Assembly (NCBI GenBank): GCA_032622095.1
Contig: CP136065.1
Span: forward strand, 113,687,195-113,751,194
Reading direction: 5' to 3'
Length of the DNA stretch: 64,000 nucleotides
Source: Siphonodentalium dalli
Taxonomy: Eukaryota; Mollusca; Scaphopoda; Gadilida; Siphonodentaliidae
The notes beneath the pieces are model-generated. The model searched no databases. It worked only from the letters and a program-made list of their open reading frames with translations, and was not told the origin of the DNA. This document shows positions 12,661 to 24,689 of the stretch, in pieces; the first letter of the stretch is position 1, and every line of letters begins with the position of its first letter. Made by a program: the position numbers and the translations under genes.

Positions 12661-13720
12661 CAGGGAGTTACTGTATGATCATAGGTGATGTGAATAGGTA
12701 TACAGGGAGTTACTGTATGGTCATGAATGACGTGAATATGTATACAAGGAGTGACTATATGGTTATGAGTGGGGTGTCCATGTTGAGATGCATAGGAATA
12801 TAAGGAGTGGCTGTATGGGCATGTGTGAGGTGAGTCGGTATGTAGTGACTGTACGGTGTATTGTTGTGTGTGGCCGATGTGACCGTATGGGCTTTGCTGT
12901 GGTGTATAGATATAACGAGAGTAGCTACATGGTCATCCGTGTGTTGTTTATGTATATATGGAGTGACTGTAAGGCCGTGGTGGGATGTATTTGTGTACCG
13001 TGTGTGGCTGTATTGTGACATGTGGGTGTATATGATATATGTATATTTGTGCTGTCTATATGATCATGGATGGAGTGCGTAGATAAATGGGGAGTGATTT
13101 TATGGTTATGGGTAATGTGTATAGGTGCACATGGTATGCCTGTACGGTCAAGATTGAAGTTATATGCATACCTGGAATAAGCTGGATGGTCATTGGCGAG
13201 CGTGTGGCTATATATAGGGAGTGCCCTTTTGGTAACGGGTGGGTCGTATATTTATATATGTTGTGGATGTATTATCATCGGTGGTGTATAGTGTAGATGA
13301 ATGATCATGGATGGCGTGTATGAGTATACAGTGAGTTGCTGAATTGTCATGTGTGAGGTGTATATGCAAGTATGAAACTTATGAGTGGTCGTGTGTGCGG
13401 GTATTGGTATATTTGGAAGGGCTCACCATTGGTGAGGTGTATATGTATATCTGGATTGACTCTATGATCATGGGTATGGCGAATAGATATACATGTAGTG
13501 GCTGTGTGGTCCATGATGAGGTGAATATGTATACAATGAGTGACTGTATGGTCAGGTGTAGGAGTATACCTGGTGTTCATGCATGGTGACTCATGGCTGT
13601 ATCGTCATTTGTGGCATGTACCGGTATAACCAAATATGGCTGTATGGTCAGGTGTACGTGTATAGAGTGTGTGACGATATTGTCATTTGTGTGGTGTTTA
13701 TGTACATATGAGGTCATGGG
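12661..13720 (+). repeat. 42-bp minisatellite, left half of palindrome
   Basis: The unit is CAGGGAGTTACTGTATGGTC followed by ATGAATGACGTGAATATGTATA, with about 25 diverged copies. It is continuous with the left arm of the foldback element. The 70-90-codon frames on both strands across it are artefacts of the repeat. Confidence 0.88.
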
Positions 13721-13934
13721 TGGGTTGTACATGTGTAATTTGGGTGGCTATTACTTTCCACAATGATATGTTAATCAATAGAGAGGTCATGTCAAAGAGT
13801 TCTCCACCTTGATAGTGTTTGTGTACATGGGGGGACTTTAAACGTGAAAAGCGATAGCCACCCATTACCACACAGTCATTCCATATATACATAAACACCA
13901 CAGACATAACAATATAGTGACCAACTATATAAAC

Positions 13935-14760
13935 GTACACCTGACCCATGACCATGGATGGACATACAGCCATGAGTCACAATGCAGGCACACCGGGTAT
14001 AATCCTAAACATGACCCATAACCATAGAGTCACTCCTTGTATACCCATTCACCTCACCATTGGCCATACGGTCGTATACCTATTCTCCACACACACATGG
14101 TCAAATAGATTTTCAATATATACATCAACACCACAACAATGACCATAGAGTCACCCCGGGTATACATATCTACCTCACCAATGGTCATATAGCCACTCGC
14201 TTCATACACATACCCATGGCATCTGGTATAGTCCTTCATCTGACCTATGTCCATATAGTCACCCCGTGTGTACCTATTCAAAACATTCATACATGATCAT
14301 GGTCAATCATTGTATATATATTCACCTCACCCTTGGTCATGTCACTCCCTGTGTCCCTATTTGTCACACCATAGCAGAATAGCCACTCAAGATATACTAA
14401 TACTCCTCAGCCATGTCAGTATATTCACTCCATGTATGCATATGCACATCATCCATGGCCATATAGCCGCTTGCTATATACACACACCCCTCGCCCATGA
14501 CCATATAGCAACACATGTGTATACCCGTATAACCTACACATGACCATACCGCCACGAGTCACCAAGCAGGAACACCGGGTATACTCATACACCTGACACA
14601 TGACCATTTAGTCACTCCCTGTATAGCTATTCATTACATTTATGATCATACAGTCACTCATTGTATACATACATGTACTCATCTCACCATTGACCATACA
14701 ATAACTCCCTGTATAGCTATTCACCTCATCTATGACCATATAGTAACTCCCTGGCTACCA
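13935..14760 (-). repeat. 42-bp minisatellite, right half, inverted
   Basis: The reverse complement of the 12661-13720 unit (CACCTCAC.CATGACCATA.AGTCACTCC.TGTATAC), about 20 copies, running into the right arm of the foldback element. Confidence 0.88.
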
Positions 14761-16149
14761 TCTTGGCACCCACCCTGTGTCCAGTTGATATGTTTTATCA
14801 TAATGGACCAGAATAGCCACATATTATGGTTCATCTCAGTTCCGTTTCAAAGTTCTGCCCATTTCCTTTCAATAATATGGCAAGAATCACAAAAGAGGTT
14901 CTCCGCAAAATTCCATACTGCAACTTTAAAAGGAATTGTCATGCCACATACGGAGGACCGAACTGGGACAAACATAATAGAACGTAGTTGTCAGTTAATT
15001 AACTAGCATGTATAATAACCAAGTGAGTCACAATTTACTACCTTGTCGGATAACGCAGAGAATAATGTTCGGGATATATGTAAAAAATTAACCTTTTACA
15101 AATTTGGTTGCCATTTTGGAAGCCATCTTGAGCAATTTGGTCTATAAACACCGTAGTGTGAGACATTTAAGATAGACCAAATCAATAAATACATTTGATA
15201 CCAATGATAGTTGCATTTTACGTAAAACAATTGTCCAACCCTGAAAAGTGAATTTTTGCCGATATTTGTGTCAAGTTTGTGAGAGAAAAATCCAATATTT
15301 CTGGTGATGTCAGTGGTGACAATAGTAACAATGATCCATGGTGCATCAGACATGTTAGTATTCAATGTATATAATACAGATTAGCCCATTTTATATATCA
15401 ACCACAACTTGTAAGCCATTGCAGGACACCCTGGGGCAATATTTACCATTTTTCATATTTTCGGCGGCCATTTTGGAAATTTTCTACACCAATTTCATTC
15501 CCATTGAAGTAAAACATCCGTCCAATAAAATAAAGCACATAGTTGTTGACATTCTATTAACAGCCTGTGTGGTTTGTCGTTAAAATGACTATCAAAATCG
15601 TCCTGCAAAAAAATTCGAAAATTTCACCCCTCTTTTTCAAATCCTCTTTCTGTATCTATTACGGAACCCTCGTCAATGGCAAAAGTCTTAAAATGACGCT
15701 ATAATGTCACGCTTGATGACTGTCTCAAAAACAGTGCCATTTACTAATGATTAATGTGAAGAAATATGGAAGATATGGTGAAATATTAATTAAATTTCCT
15801 ATTTTCGTGCATATGACGTCATTTTTCGGCGGCCATTTTGAATTTTTTTCGAAATTATTTGCCGTCATTTTGAAGAAGGACATCATAACAACAAAATGGC
15901 ATACATTTTGTCTGTGTCTTTTGCTAACAACCGATCTATTACAACGATTAAATACAGCTGGTCGGAATTAGAGGAAATGGCGGCCATCTTGGATTCAAAT
16001 GGCTCTAGCACCTAGTAGGGCCACCGTTATTTTTCGGTGAAATCCGGATTCTGTATCTGGATACCATAGGGAACAATAAAAATAAGGTTATTTGTAATCA
16101 TCGGGGGGGGGGGGGGTGCAGGTGGACCTTATTGGCTCCCCGACTAATT

Positions 16150-17545
16150 GTGACCAAGATGTTGAGTAACTTTAAGCTTGAAATTGTCAAGTTTGACAGA
16201 ATGACAGCTGTGAAAGGTTCGAAATGCATGTAGAAAAACAACTGATTTATATACACATTTTATCGTGATCTATTATTCCTATGTTACACCCAGTTCATCA
16301 TATCGTACTCGTTATTATAACGAGACAATGGACGTGGCCAGAGGGTCTCCGTTGTGGGAATTTCCAACTGCACCGCCCCCCCCCCCCCCCACCCCGCCCC
16401 TTGAGCCATGCAGTTTGCGTATAGTTCCGTAATTCCATATGCTCCTGCAGTGCGAGAACATTTGTTTAGATCTGAAGATTGCATCTAGTGGTCTAACTTC
16501 AGACAAATTCAGACCCCGATTTGTTTTTCTTAAATTGAATAGCCATAGGTGAGGGACCAGGGCACACATGACCGACCATTTACATGATTCGGCCCGGTGA
16601 AAGATTCATATTTTGTTTTAATTCTCACACCGGGCCAGTGTGAGAAATAAAAAAAATATGAACCTGAACATTGCAAATTTTAACAATTTTGGTATGGCCA
16701 CGGGGAGGAACCAGGAGACACCGGGCAGAGCATAGTTTGGGCCGGTGTAAGAACATTTTGAAATATGAACCTGAAAATTGCTAAATCCTATATCATCTAT
16801 AGACTGGCATCAAGATTGCCAACATTGCATCCAACCAATGTTGGAAAATTTCCAACACAGATGGCCATTTCAATCCAAAATATTGACCTAAAGTAGGAAC
16901 ATATGCAAATGTTGGTCTAAAAACAACAAATCCCCCACAATTAAATTGTTGGAAAATCAAGCTACGGGAATAATTTCAATAAATTGGACCACCTGAACGA
17001 GGCTAATCGATTTATTTCAGATATATAAGATAAGATATACAGTTATAGCCTTAACTTCAACTATACAAAGCTATATACAAAGCCACGATTACGTAGAATG
17101 TATATGACTTCGACGGGCAACTGACGGACTCAGACTCAAATTAATTGTTCTCTTGACCTTCATCGCAGCTTTCGGGTTAAATCGTAAGTTAACATGAAGA
17201 AATATACACTGGGTCAGAAGTTAGACCAAAGGAAAATTAGATAGGAGATTGGTTTATTGTGGAACAATCGGGCGGGTTACCCATGTAAACACAACCACCG
17301 AAATAGAACAGCCAGGTTAAACAAAATCGTACAGAGGGAAGATTTATGACTCCTGGAAATAAAAGTGATTCGCACTGGGTATATACGTCGCTAACCCTGT
17401 CTTCGCCGAATGATTTGGGTGGAACTGTACTAGAACGGGCGAGAAACGCCGACTGGTTTGGGTGGAACTGTAATAGAATCGGCGGGAAACAACCAATACT
17501 CACGACTGATTGTGCTATAATTGGAAACAAATGTTGTTATAATAT
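16150..17545. other. No gene; C-rich tract and a GGGCC-containing inverted motif
   Basis: A poly-C run lies near 16374-16390. At 16580-16770, CGGCCCGGTG and CACCGGGCC flank AATATGAACCTGAA repeats, suggesting a small degraded repeat. No protein-like ORF. Confidence 0.5.
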
Positions 17546-18076
17546 CAGACACCTTTTGCACAATGAACGACGACAGATAAGTATTACGAATCGCTATTTG
17601 TAGTCGTAATTTTTTCGCACGGTCCAAAAATCTTTTCGCAGATTATTGACGACTACCGAGTCCGTCTGTGAGACAATCGTGCTTGCAACTCGCATTGATG
17701 GGATCATGGTTCTGCGTGTCATGATTATTTTAAACTTAATTATGTTGTTATCAGGTCATAACTTAGCGCTTTGTGTTTCTCAAGGTTCACGACGACGAAT
17801 GATATGATTTCCACTAATAGACAACAAAAAATAAGGCCACATGGCGATCACAATTTAAGGACATTATCTGAAAATCATCTCCCACATCGAGGAGCTGAGA
17901 AACGATAGCGAACTTATTAATATGTGATGTATTTGTGAGTTTGTTGAAAATCCAAAACCGTATTCGTAACAACGAATATGGAAAACGACAACGAATAGAA
18001 AGAACACAAATTCTAGTGACGTAGTACCCTATTCGTAATATTTGTCTGTTGTCGTTCATTGTGCGAAAGGTGTCTA
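17546..18076. mobile_element. Short TIR element, AGACACCTTT type
   Basis: The left end CAGACACCTTTTGCACAATG and the reverse complement of the right end TAGACACCTTTCGCACAATG match and continue through AACGACGACAGATAAGTATT versus AACGACAACAGACAAATATT. The right ~115 bp, reverse complemented, also aligns with the left end of the 25349-26729 element (GGTACTACGTCAC, TCGTTGTCGT). Interior non-coding. No clean target duplication, so boundaries are approximate. Confidence 0.7.
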
Positions 18077-19339
18077 TTGCGGTATTTAATTAACGTACGC
18101 TCACATGCTGGCAGTTTGCCTAGTAATTTTCGTAGAGGGCTCAGGTGTAAAACTTATATAGACCGGACCACAGAGGAGGGGCCTATCACCGGAATGCGAT
18201 GTTTTTCTCATGCTGTTTCAAACTTTCTTGGTCTTTGTGGGCTCTGTATCTGTTGGTATTCAGCTTTGGGGAACATATTTTTGTTGTTGCAAATTTGTGA
18301 TTTGTTTATCCTTCAAATGCCCTTAAATAAAGACTTGTGCCATAACAAGTCTATATTATGGAAATGATGAAGGAAATTTTATCTTTCATCTTGCATATGT
18401 CGCAATGAAACATACTGAAGTACTAAAGTTATGACAAATTGCAATTTTTGTGGTCAGTGCTAAATTTTGTTCTCCAAAATTTCATAAAATTCTTCGTATA
18501 TTAAACAAATCCTTATTAATTTGTCAATTATTAATGTAACCGTCTCAATTTTGTCACAAATGTGCACAGATACATCCTCTACATTATATGATATAAAAGA
18601 CTAATGTGACTTATCTAGTTTTCAAGATATTTTTTAAATCTTAACCCTCCCCCAAAACCACAACTTTTCAAAAGTGTGCCAAAATTCTTAAAATACGACA
18701 ATTTGACTACTATGTAATTATAGCCCTCAATGTTGACTAATTGGGATTGAAAGAACATTATTGTTCTCTTTTTTAAGTGTTAATTTTTACCTTGCAAATA
18801 ATAGTTCATACATTTTCATAATCACTGTCGGTATCACAATCATTGTCATATTCTTCAGCATCATGTTCAAGAAGGATGCTCTCGGGGAAAATGTTACCAC
18901 ACATGATCCATCTTGCTCTGATTCTCAATGGTCCACCCATGCATTGTTGTGTCAAGTACTATGATTGTTATGAATGTGCTACACTACATAGCCTGGCAAT
19001 GACATTTTTCTTTGGGCATGAAATAGTAATGTATCTCTGCAAATTTTTTGTTCTATAAAAATCTTTTTTTTAAAGGGGCACTGTACTCTAAATCCACCCA
19101 TTTATGAGACCATCTCCTATTATACTCAACAGAATATATGCAACGAATGAATAAATTTGAGCCATGGATTAGTGCAAATTACACTCATGTGCTCTATGAA
19201 CGATTGCAAACAATGTGGTATTTATAATGAAAATGAGTTCACAGAGCAAATGAGCGAAATTTTCACTAATGCATGGACGTGAAATAGTAATGTGTCTCTG
19301 AACAGCGGAGAATAGACAGATTCATATTCTTTTTTCTTT
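18077..19339. other. AT-rich DNA, no gene recognised
   Basis: The ORF at 18059-18367 has no recognisable domain. A T-rich region around 19020-19080 precedes the nuclease-like relic. Confidence 0.5.
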
Positions 19340-19725
19340 ATCAAACAGTTTCGTAAACATTTTCCACCAACTTCATTGACACTCTTTTCACGCTATACAC
19401 ACATAGCACAAACAAATTGTTCAATGTTTTGGAACAGATTTTCAGTTAAATCCCATTCAGTCCATACTAATGTCATAGTTTTCATTAATTTATTGCGCTT
19501 TTCAGACATTTGTATGTTACAGGTAGTGTTTTTAGTGTTCGTATCAATGACATCAAGTCCACAATGTAAGCAAGCACCGATTATTTTTCTGGCAATGACA
19601 CCTGATCACTGGAATTAAACTCTTGAATTATGTCCATGACAGCACTGTTCTGTGTAATGCGCCTCACACCATCCGGATGAAATAGAGAAAGAGGCACATA
19701 TGTCAGAGGATATGTAAGCGCATTC
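19340..19725 (-). pseudogene. XPG/PIN-like nuclease family relic, inverted partial copy
   Basis: On the minus strand, 19722 to about 19585 reads PLSLFHPDGVRRITQNSAVM and continues to a D-Q-V-S-L-P stretch. That is the same segment, in better frame, as 20303-20523 on the plus strand, so the two are inverted duplicates of about 220 bp. From about 19520 the minus frame reads LVWTEWDLTENLFQNIEQFV, which resembles a block lying after the nuclease core in this family. The nuclease core between these blocks is deleted. Dead fragment. Confidence 0.6.
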
Positions 19726-19779
19726 TCAATGTTAGCCCTTGTGAACTTCGATTAATCAGAGAGGAGAACAAACAATAAA

Positions 19780-21190
19780 TCGAGACGGAAAAACTCCTGG
19801 AGGAATCAAGCTTCTCCATCCCGATGAGAATTCTAATCTGATGTGGACTCTTGCTCGTGCCAGTCAAGCAATGACCAGCGTGTTACCAATATGTGATGCG
19901 TACAAAGCAGCACAGCCATCACGAGTTCTTATATTCATCGAAGTCAGATGCGCAAAACGTAACAGAAATTCTGACAAAGGAATGCATCAACCCATTTGAT
20001 AATATCATGGAGAAGGAAGAATCATCTAACCTAAGTCAGGTATCCTAGTAGAGCAATGTTTTGTAACAAGCATACTAGATGTTCTGCCCACTGGTGTTAA
20101 CCCATATATATCAATATTTTATGGCAGAGCAAGCAAAACAAAAAAACTCTTTTAAGTTCCATGAAGGAATTATAAGGAATTCTATCAAACGGTTTTCTGA
20201 AGTTGGCAAAGTTACATCTATTAAGACATGTGGCAACAGTAAATCGTTGAGCCTAACAGAGACATACTTGTGAAGTTGATTTCAATATCTTCAAAGTACG
20301 AAAGAGCCAACATATCCTCTTACATCTGTGCCTCTTTCTCTATTTCACCCTGATAGTGTGAGGCGCACTGTATACGCAGAACATCACTTTCATGGACATA
20401 ACTCAATAGTTTAATTCTAGGGATCAGGTGTCATTGCCACAAAAAACATCTGCGATTGCTTACACTGTGTACTTGATATAATTGATACAAACACTAAAAC
20501 ACTTCCTGTAACATACAGACAGTTGGTGTTTAAAATCATGTCAACATTACCAAAGGGCTATATCAGGATATATATTGTCATAGGCAGTTATGTAGATACT
20601 ATCATCATAGTATAGTAAGAGAGGTTCATCATTTATTTATTTATTATTCAGTTATTATAAATTCAGAAAATTCAGAACTTCCAAGGATTTTTTTTTTGAT
20701 TTTTTGAAGAACGGAGATAACACAGTACGTTTGATTTAAATAATCATCCAAGTACTGAAAGATAGTCGAGTTTCTATTCTGTCAAAACTAGGATAAAGTG
20801 AGATAGCCATTTCTAGCTTAAAGAATTGTATTAAGTTGACAAAAGCTGTCTGCCTCATTGATGTAGACCCAGAAAGTGACCAAGAGGAAGCTGGCACACA
20901 AGTGATATTACATGCTCACAGTGTGTTAAAAAAATCACCAAGAAGGCACTGAATTCGGTCTCATTCCAGGGATATCGATATAATAATAGTGGCCATTGCT
21001 CACTTCACTGACAGTGGAGACAGAGTATTTATAGATTCCAACAAGGGAGAGCATAGGTGTGTCATTCAGCTTTATATTTAAATGTCTGAAGTACAGAAGG
21101 AGGCTTTCATTGGATTTCATTACGACAGGCAATGATTACAACTCAGCATTTCTTCGGAAGGGAAACCATATTGGAAAATGTTTGAAAAAA
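19780..21190 (+). pseudogene. XPG/PIN-like nuclease family relic, plus-strand copy
   Basis: Frameshifted pieces in family order: KLLHPDENSNLMWTLARA (from about 19808), KECINPFDNIMEKEESSNLS (about 19978), PLTSVPLSLFHPD (about 20309), DPESDQEEAGTQVILHA (20865 on), SRDIDIIIVAI (20966 on), then GFHYD and GNDYNSAFLRKG (21116-21165). EEAD, S-x-D-x-D and TG-x-D-x-x-S-x-F-x-(G/R)KG are the conserved acidic motifs of a widespread invertebrate family. Here the EEAD aspartate is Gly, and at least five stops or frameshifts make it inactive. The motif order resembles the I-region of XPG nucleases; that link is my inference. Confidence 0.65.
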
Positions 21191-22194
21191 AGTAATAAAT
21201 TAATGAAAGCAACTACACAACTGACAATTATTGCCCCCCCCCCCCAAATAGCTGGCAAGAATCAATCGTGCAATAGCCGTAGCATTTCATCACTCATATG
21301 AACAAATCGAAGACACATACCAAAAATTGTCATTCAAAGGTGTGCAATGGATAGCCATCTATGAAACGCTCTTTAAACGTACCATATCATGGATAATACA
21401 ACAAGGAACGCTCTTTATTGTACCACGTTTAAAAATAGGCATGACCACAGAGGACCCGATGTTGTTTGAACATTCTATGAGTCGAATAAGTCTTTATGTT
21501 GCATATAACCCCCGTATAAATGTATTTCGCGTATTAATAAACCTAGTTTGATCCCCGCGTAACCGCCCCGCGACTTTCATAGAAGTTTGCGCGAGATTAT
21601 TCGTTATTTGAAACCTCTCAAACATTTGTTATAGTTTTAGGTATTGAAGTTGGTCGTGCTTTGAGAGTCGCATGACTTCCCTTACACCAGCATAATTCAA
21701 GTTAGTCTTTGGACTAACATTCCCTGTTAAATAAAAGCTATATAAATTGTATTAAATACACATTTGAATCGAATGCGAATGTATATACTCCATACATATT
21801 CTTAAATAAACACGTTGCAATATTACGACGATCATGTTGATTAAACGGACATGGCTCATTCGAGCTTCCAAATTTTGTCTACGTAATTTGGAAGGAGGTA
21901 TAAGATAGGTTGGCAAATACACGAAATATTTATAAACCGGCTTCATATGCATGCTTTGAAATTTACTTGCCATGGTCACAGCCATTTTCCCGTTGTTCTT
22001 ACAATTTCGCACACAACTGAAACAAACGCTCTTTATTTTTACCATATCACGAATAGACTAACACCGAACGCTCTTTCTGTTCCACGCCATGCCATGCACA
22101 TGGCTGTTTGTTTGGGACCCAAAACCGTGTCCAAAGTTGTGTCTGTAATGCGTCTTTTTGTGACATATGCCTGCAGAAAGGTAGTTCATACACA
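21191..22194. other. No gene; two copies of a small dispersed repeat
   Basis: Segments at 21366-21428 and 22023-22085 share AACGCTCTTTA, ACCATATCA and GAACGCTCTTT, with a third, inverted copy at 4530-4600. A poly-C run lies at 21236-21245. ORFs are short and anonymous. Confidence 0.5.
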
Positions 22195-22294
22195 TTATCG
22201 ATACAGTGAAGTGATATAGGCTGCAGTATCACGCCGATCTGACATCGTCAACGAGACGTGATACTGCAGCCATATCACTTCACTGTACCGATAA
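22195..22294. repeat. Perfect-looking 100-bp hairpin
   Basis: TTATCGATACAGTGAAGTGA continues to GCTGCAGTATCACG. About 22 bases later CGTGATACTGCAGC leads to TCACTTCACTGTACCGATAA. Arms are about 39 bp with two or three mismatches. The transcript would form a long stem-loop. It could be a tiny MITE; no conserved microRNA was recognised. Confidence 0.8.
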
Positions 22295-23030
22295 AGCGTT
22301 TATTATATGACACATTTTTGGTTCATCCCATGTCACAAAGGGCAAAACTACTTCGTTACACCATCCCGCGACAATAGAACAGACCCGTTTACGCTTCATA
22401 CGAACACACCTGATAAATACTTCCAAACTTCCGGTGACCTAATTTCACGGGATACTGATACGGAATTCAAAGGATTCTGATACGGAATTCATAGAATACC
22501 GATACGGCTCACGACCAGACAATCGTTTTCCGACTGCTCGGAATTTATCGCCAAACAATAGTGGTATTTGTAAGGGATTAGTGGTAGTCATATAATAACA
22601 GTATTTATCGACCGGGAAAATATTATTAGGTTTATTTTGGAGCACAAAACGCAATGTGGCTTTACTAATTTATATTATGCATCCAATAATGTTTGACAGT
22701 TGAGACCCAGGGATTCGTCAAGTTAAAGGCTGTACCCACAGCGGGCGACGACCACGGCGTCGCCTGAATGTGACGTAAATAGATCTTTCAGGCTGCATGC
22801 GACACAAGCGATTTGTCATCGACACTGTTATATATTAAACGTGTTCTTGTAATTTGGCTGTGCTGTTCGCAAGTCCATGTTTTTGGTGATGATGTCGTTT
22901 GCAATGGGATAAGCTACGCATATAATGATGTGTAACATATATAGTAAACATCAAGCAGATAAGCACACTTGGACAGAATAAGTAATTCTGATGAAAATAG
23001 ACGTCAAAGGCATACACGAACTCGAGAATT
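22295..23030. other. No gene; short 22-bp direct repeat near 22449-22510
   Basis: CTGATACGGAATTCA occurs twice, followed by a diverged third copy (CCGATACGGC). Nothing else recognised. Confidence 0.5.
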
Positions 23031-23267
23031 AACCCTTTCTATACTAAATACTCATTGATGAGTAGTTCCCGTAGGAAATGTTCAGATAATAAGTTCAACA
23101 AACGACCATTATTATCTGAACATTTCCCACCTATGCATATATGAATCCTTTAGCATTTGTATTGTATTTCTGTCTGACTGTCGTCTGCTAAATTATCCTG
23201 AACACCCCTCCAAATAACTAATAGACCATTCCAATGTATGTATACATTTATAACTGAATGGGACAAA
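23031..23267 (+). repeat. Dispersed repeat, copy 1 (pairs with 44089-44330)
   Basis: Shares with 44089-44330 the ordered blocks CTTTCTATA, AATAAGTTCAA, AAACGACCA, TTCCCACC, GTCGTCTGCT, AGACCATTC and TTCATAAC or its equivalent. Both copies contain an internal inverted repeat (GAAATGTTCAGATAATAA versus TTATCTGAACATTTCC here). About 240 bp, non-coding. Confidence 0.75.
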
Positions 23268-23746
23268 CCATTTTGTTTATAAAGAGTTAACACAGTAAAG
23301 TAATGTCAGTGATATTCAGCGCTGACGCCCTATAATTATGCTAACACGTTTGACACTGCCTGCTTAAGGTCAATTCACACCGGGCGCGACCGCACGAGTT
23401 TTACGGTATATACAGGTCTATTCTGCACGATAGTGCAAACCCCATCACGCTCGGATCCCTGGTTGAGGTGCGGTCGGGAGCGGACGGGTGCGGTCGGCTT
23501 GTAGTAGGACCAGCAGAACGTGTTAACAATAATCCGGTGGTAGAGACAAGCGACCACAGTGCGACCACCGATATGCTTAAATGGCTTCAATCAAGACATA
23601 CTATTCCCGCACTGACACATTCTATTCTCCTTTTGCCTCAATAGCGTTGGCTTCCCATTGTGTAAGATCCTATCAGAAGATTGATTATTCCTCATTAATT
23701 TGGTACACGTTTGGTAATGCTATGCATGTTTGACACACAACTTTTA

Positions 23747-23964
23747 AACTGTTTGAGTGTGTAGGTGTAGGCAGAATGGTCACGTGAGTCAGGTAACTTT
23801 AGTTGACAATGGCACCACAGGTTACAAGTTACACATAAATGTGGCTGAACCTGTCTAAACAGTTTGACCGTGTAGGTAGAATGGTCATGTGAGTCAGTTG
23901 ACTTTAGTTGGCAATGCCAGCACACGTTACAAGTTACACATACATGTAGCTGAACCTGGGTAAT
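23747..23964 (+). repeat. Tandem duplication, about 110 bp x2
   Basis: GTGTAGGTAGAATGGTCATG, GTTACAAGTTACACATA and GCTGAACCTG occur in the same order in both units. A partial third copy (CACACGTTACAACTTACACG to GTGGCTGAACCTGG) lies at about 39418-39468, so the unit is dispersed as well as tandem. Confidence 0.8.
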
Positions 23965-24159
23965 GTTAACGAATGTTAGGTATTGGCGATGGTGCAACTA
24001 ATCACGCTGTGTGCACCGAACTTTGCATATATATTTAGAAATATCTGAATGGAACAAAATGTTTGGAGGATAAAATGTGTTTCACAGGAGATTAGTATAC
24101 CACATTTCTCCATTGAAAAAGGACGACATTTCCAAACGAAGAAATCCCTTGAAGGTCGG

Positions 24160-24256
24160 ATATGTATATGTACATTGTCCGATCAAACCAAATATCACTG
24201 AATATGAATTTCACTTTATAATGAAATGCCCCTTATATGTTGTTATATTATCACAA
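24160..24256 (+). pseudogene. Tiny LINE ORF2 C-terminal fragment
   Basis: The frame reads CPIKPNITEYEFHFIMKCPLY, matching the C-terminal (N/D)-E-(Y/F)-HF-(I/V)-x-(K/E)CP-x-Y motif of CR1/jockey-type ORF2. Truncated on both sides. Confidence 0.6.
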
Positions 24257-24257
24257 T

Positions 24258-24450
24258 GAATGGACGAAACCCGTTGTATGCAAATATCCTTCCCCCATGG
24301 CGGTACATCAGCATACTAAAGGTCATTCCAATCTGACCACCGATGACTGAGATATAGAGCTCCAAAACCAATGGACAAAATCAGTGGTATGTAAATATAT
24401 TTTCTCCCATAGTGGTTCATCGGCATACCAAAGATCATCAGCATTCGTGA
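24258..24450 (+). repeat. Tandem duplication, about 112 bp x2
   Basis: The AATGGAC(G/A)AAA unit with CATACCAAAGATCAT (first copy CATACTAAAGGTCAT) repeats at a spacing of about 112 bp. Confidence 0.65.
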
Positions 24451-24559
24451 ATTTTTGGGCTGCATTTCTGTATATATGTTCCCAAGGTGAAGATCTCTGT
24501 TCTGCTTTTCACATTCGAATTCGGACTATACATGTATATAGTATATCATTGTGCTACAT

Positions 24560-24680
24560 TCAGCACGCTATATGGTATACAGGTATAGTAGTGTGCTAAA
24601 TTTAGGACAGCACTATAACAGTATAGTACAAATGTCTCGGCCAATCAAAAGCCGGTATTTCTGGGCGAGTTTAAATATTG
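24560..24680 (+). repeat. Dispersed repeat related to 38335-38450
   Basis: GGTATAGTAGTGTGCTAAAT, a short inverted echo (GGACAGCAC), then CTCGGCCAATC. The order is shared with 38335-38450 (GTGCTAAATTTAGCA, TATAGTGGTGTGCTAAATTT, CTCGACCAATC). Confidence 0.55.
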
Positions 24681-24689
24681 TGGGTTATT

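Larger units (their letters stand above)
11353..16146. mobile_element. 4.8-kb foldback element (giant palindrome), TAGT-type
   Basis: Starts TAGTCGGGGAGCCAATAAGG and ends with its reverse complement, CCTTATTGGCTCCCCGACTA. A 3-bp duplication ATT flanks it (11350-11352 and 16147-16149). The outer arms (11353-12660 and 14761-16146) are nearly identical, and the palindrome continues through mirrored minisatellites to a centre near 13.75-13.9 kb. The same conceptual ORF occurs once on each strand (minus 11796-12134; plus 15365-15583), which merely reflects the palindrome. No transposase is visible. ATCCAAGATGGC lies about 157 bp from each end. The high arm identity suggests recent formation or gene conversion. 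Confidence 0.9.

Noticed and set aside
12755-14543. Cluster of Cys/His/Tyr-rich 60-90-residue ORFs on both strands
   Set aside because: They follow the 42-bp minisatellite, whose unit is a multiple of three and so keeps frames open; mirrored frames occur on the opposite strand.
11796-15583. Conserved ORF (MYIIQIS...) present twice
   Set aside because: Identity reflects the two arms of one palindrome, not protein conservation; there is no domain and the arms are non-coding in character.
23363-23390. TTAA plus GGTCAATTCACACCGGGC as a piggyBac-type end
   Set aside because: No matching inverted end with TTAA was found downstream.
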